Source: Asterias rubens (taxonomy: Eukaryota > Echinodermata > Asteroidea > Forcipulatida > Asteriidae). Taken from it: 64,000 nucleotides of DNA. The stretch's first letter is position 1; each line of letters begins with the position of its first letter. This document shows, one piece after another, positions 61,869-64,000 of the stretch. A program made the translations under genes and the position numbers. Location of the stretch: assembly GCF_902459465.1 (NCBI RefSeq), contig NC_047068.1, positions 12,547,195 to 12,611,194 on the forward strand, written 5' to 3'. The notes beneath the pieces were generated by a model. The model saw only the letters and a program-made list of their open reading frames with translations, was not told the DNA's origin and made no database searches.

Positions 61869-64000
61869 TCGCCCTTAGACGGAATAGTAGAAGCAGCTTT
61901 GATGAAGTGGTGCCAGGTTGCTTTGTCCCTCATGAGTTGTTGAGTCTCGTTTGGATTGAGATTTGTGTCTCGGGTGATGGTGTCAGTGTAGCTCATTTTA
62001 CAAACATCAGTGTAAGGGAACCAAACATTAAGATGCTTTATCCAGTTGAAACTTTAACATCTTCTAAAGAATTGAGCGCACAACTCTAAAACTACCCGAG
62101 GTGTATCACACTATCATCCACGTAGTGCACAGAGCTGCCAACAATTGCACCTTAGAGTCAGGGAGGTTTCTTATAACAATCAGAGAGATATGTAGAGTTA
62201 CATTCAACAAAACCGGGACAAAGCTTACATAATCAGAAGTTTTTCAAATTTGCTGGTAATCTTATATAATTTTGTTGTCCTAAAGTTACTTTTTGTAATT
62301 AAGGGCAGTGGACACTATTGGTAATTGTCAAAGACTAGTCTTCACAGTTGGTGTATCTCAACATATGCATAAAACAACAAACCTGTGAAATTTGAGCTTA
62401 ATCGGTCGTCGAAGTTGCGAGATAATAATGAAAGAAAAAACACCATTGTCATACGAAGTTGTGTGCTTTCTGATGCTTGATTTCGAGACCTCAAATTTTC
62501 AACTTGAGGTCTCAAAATCAAATTCGTGGAAAATTACTTCTTTCTCGAAATCTATGTCACTTTTAGGGGGAGCTGTTTCTCACAATGTTATATACTATCA
62601 ACCTCTCCCCATTACCCGTAATCAAGAAAGGTTTTATGCTAATAATTATTTTGAGTAATTACCAATAGTGTCCACTGCCTTTAAGCATCTCTATGAAAAT
62701 GGGCCCAGATTTAGGAAGAAACTATTAGTAAAAAGAAAACTTGCGGGTACAACCGTGTAAATCTCTTTTGTGTGAGTGTTGGCTCTACGAAGAGCCGGTT
62801 TGGTATTGCGTTTCGTCTGGGCCAGATTTGTTTACCCCGTTACTAACAGCACGGGTATTTACCGCACCTTTCCACAAGTTGTTTTCTTAGATCAGAAAAA
62901 AACAAATACCCACCTTGAGCGAGAACTGGTAGATAGGATTGATCATGTTCAGATCGTTCAGGATAAAGTACATGAGGGATGCCCTGGCGGCGGCCGGACG
63001 GTACAGCTCTCTCGCCTCGTTGATCTTCACCTCCGTGATCTTGGCCTCATCTACTTTGACCTCGATCTCGGCGGCGGTGCGCTTTGTCGTCTCCAGATTC
63101 TCAACGAGGGCGGTATCACCCAGGAAGTTGCCCTCGGCCGAGGAGAGACGGGAGAGGAGATTGTCTTCCAGCTCCTTCAGGATGATCTTGAAATCATTCT
63201 GCTGCTTGGTCAGGTCCAACTGAAAGGGTGGGAATGAGAAATTTAAATCCACTTGAGAAACACCCAGATCTTGTAATTCTTAATACAATGTTTGAAATCA
63301 AACTGCACATGAAATGCATTTGCAGTGGACCATTCCATTTCGCCCTTGTTTGTTCCTTGCTGAATATTTTCTTTACACACCCAAGCCCAAGCGCAAATAA
63401 CAGGAAGAACCAAGTTCAACATATAGATATGGGGACAAAAGCGCCACAATCACAAGGGACTGAAAACCCAATCCACATACAAGGCTTTAGTCTGAGGTGG
63501 GATTCGAACTAGGGACCACTGAGGTAAAAGAAAGAAAAAAAAATACAAGCTAACATAACCTGGGGCCTTCTATGAACTGGGCTTGACTGTGTTTTTTTAA
63601 GCAGACAAAGCCGGGAGCATGCCAGGGCCGGGAGCATGCCAGGGCCGGGAGCATGCCAGGGCCGGGAGCATGCCAGGGCCGAGAGCATGACAGGGCCGGG
63701 AGCATGCCAGGGCCGGGAGCATGACAGGGCCGGGAGCATGCCAGGGCCGGGAGCATGACAGGGCCGGGAGCATGCCAGGGCCGAGAGCATGACAGGGCCG
63801 GGAACAGGCTGAAGCTCAAGCCAAGGTTTGAGAAAGGCCCCAGAATACATAGAGTGTTCTGCTGAGGTTTAAAAACTAATCAGCCCAAGGTATGTGGGTT
63901 TATGGTACCTTAAGTTTCTCCAGATCAGGTCTTTCTTGGGCCACCACGTTAGCGAGGAGCTGATCCTCCAGGCCGTCCCGGGTGACAGTGAAATTGATGA
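54102..64000 (-). CDS. DNAH9-like: Axonemal outer-arm dynein heavy chain, beta class (DNAH9/11/17 group), C-terminal 12 exons
   Basis: This is the motor heavy chain of the ciliary or sperm outer dynein arm. Exons in coding order: 63909-64000 (runs off the edge), 62914-63219, 61329-61499, 60561-60683, 59599-59792, 58629-58905, 58032-58169, 57248-57529, 56479-56598, 55873-56115, 55363-55545, 54102-54719. Phases join to about 914 residues ending at a TAG. Landmarks: [15 protein letters not shown] at the edge, [194 protein letters not shown]. This covers the end of the stalk, AAA5, AAA6 and the C-terminal domain. The roughly 3,500 N-terminal residues lie beyond the right edge. Motifs fit DNAH9, 11 and 17 alike; I cannot choose one. 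No frameshift is seen. Confidence 0.96.
54960..55136 (+). mobile_element. LINE 3' tail with TTATC repeats
   Basis: It ends CCCCAGTGTGGGATAATAAAG and then four to five TTATC pentamers, the kind of simple-repeat tail seen on CR1/L2-type LINEs. It is antisense in the last dynein intron. No coding part is present. Confidence 0.5.
55244..55312 (-). pseudogene. Degenerate tandem copy of the 3' end of the penultimate dynein exon
   Basis: This stretch resembles the last ~65 bases of exon 55363-55545 plus the following donor and first intron bases, about 118 bp away. Read in the matching frame it still gives ELDIGLK against ELDLGLK in the exon, with no stop in the copied part. There is no convincing acceptor upstream, so I regard it as a relic, not an alternative exon. 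Confidence 0.6.
56390..56460 (+). repeat. tRNA-derived SINE fragment
   Basis: TTGGTAGAGTGCC, GTTAATCCAGAGATCG and TAAATTTGTCTTTGTTCAAC match the same SINE. It ends about 19 bp from the dynein exon 56479-56598. Confidence 0.6.
58488..58587. repeat. GGGCCCAATTTCA-type MITE, half copy
   Basis: ACCTTATTCTGATAAGCATA through to GCAGCTTTATGAGATTGGGC matches the right half of the family. It lies in a dynein intron. Confidence 0.6.
59873..60240. repeat. Family-B-related element
   Basis: The interior resembles the 37494-37857 element (a hairpin-like ATTTTTTGAGAAA segment). The right part (about 60085-60240) reappears reversed at 2885-3140. The ends are not clear. Confidence 0.5.
61650..61760 (+). repeat. 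tRNA-derived SINE ending in a T-rich run
   Basis: CTCGGTGGTCTAAATGATAA (box A-like) and GGGTTTGAGTCCC (box B) at 61711-61723 are spaced as in a tRNA, followed by a T-rich run. It is in a dynein intron. Confidence 0.6.
61826..61866. repeat. ATC microsatellite
   Basis: About 13 triplets form the simple-repeat tail of the LINE end described for this place. Confidence 0.9.
61826..61990 (-). mobile_element. 3' terminus of a LINE with a GAT-repeat tail
   Basis: On the minus strand a short open frame reads [17 protein letters not shown], continues [14 protein letters not shown] and stops at TGA, immediately followed by about 13 GAT triplets (61826-61866). Peptides of this shape (W..F..AAS.) end the ORF2 of several invertebrate LINEs; I do not assign a clade. 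It lies in a dynein intron, in the sense orientation. Confidence 0.65.
62299..62684. repeat. TTAA element family A, reversed
   Basis: It is a full copy in a dynein intron with TTAA at each end and an imperfect GAGACCTCAA hairpin. Confidence 0.88.
63609..63805. repeat. 17-bp minisatellite in a dynein intron
   Basis: GCCGGGAGCATGCCAGG is repeated about 11.6 times with alternating GCCAGG/GACAGG variants and occasional GAGAGC. It lies about 100 bp from the exon at the window edge. Confidence 0.92.

Noticed and set aside
63509..63850. Frames of 113 and 89 aa rich in [10 protein letters not shown]
   Set aside because: They are translations of the 17-bp minisatellite in an intron.

Overview
This is intron-rich, AT-rich animal nuclear DNA, most likely from a marine deuterostome. 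A sea star or another echinoderm is my best guess. The evidence is metazoan exon/intron genes with GT-AG borders, an axonemal dynein, a SURL/mag-like Ty3/Gypsy element, CR1/L2-like LINEs, tRNA-derived SINEs, and many short inverted-repeat elements flanked by TTAA. The species assignment is inference. All exon models were built by eye from splice sites, reading-phase continuity and remembered family sequences; no search was run.

Layout. (1) About 1.0-20.1 kb, minus strand: the first 17 coding exons (712 residues) of a divergent ATP-citrate lyase (ACLY) homologue, with its 3' end off the left edge. Its introns hold a LINE with an intact reverse transcriptase frame and several TTAA elements, two of which bracket exon 3. 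(2) 20.1-29.3 kb: intergenic, with LINE relics, two long fold-back elements and TTAA elements. (3) 29.4-33.7 kb, plus strand: a complete six-exon flavin-containing monooxygenase (540 aa). (4) 33.7-39.9 kb: intergenic, with several inverted-repeat elements. (5) 39.9-42.1 kb, minus strand: a two-coding-exon, 312-aa membrane protein with 20 PQGAP pentapeptides, two hydrophobic segments, a YPQVPPAQ-like repeat and a C-terminal PPxY motif. (6) 43.4-50.3 kb: a tandem duplication whose first copy was invaded by a Ty3/Gypsy element with identical LTRs. That element was itself invaded by a 5'-truncated LINE. The second copy preserves the unfilled site. (7) 50.3-53.9 kb: intergenic, with a diverged satellite. 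(8) 54.1 kb to the right edge, minus strand: the last 12 exons (about 914 residues) of an outer-arm beta-class axonemal dynein heavy chain of the DNAH9/11/17 group.

The four host genes look unrelated in function (acetyl-CoA supply, xenobiotic or amine oxidation, a PPxY membrane protein, ciliary motility). I see no operon-like or gene-cluster system. The most notable points are the ACLY homologue, whose citrate-binding loop is replaced; the nested retroelement locus with its own empty-site control; and the dense population of TTAA-flanked palindromic elements.
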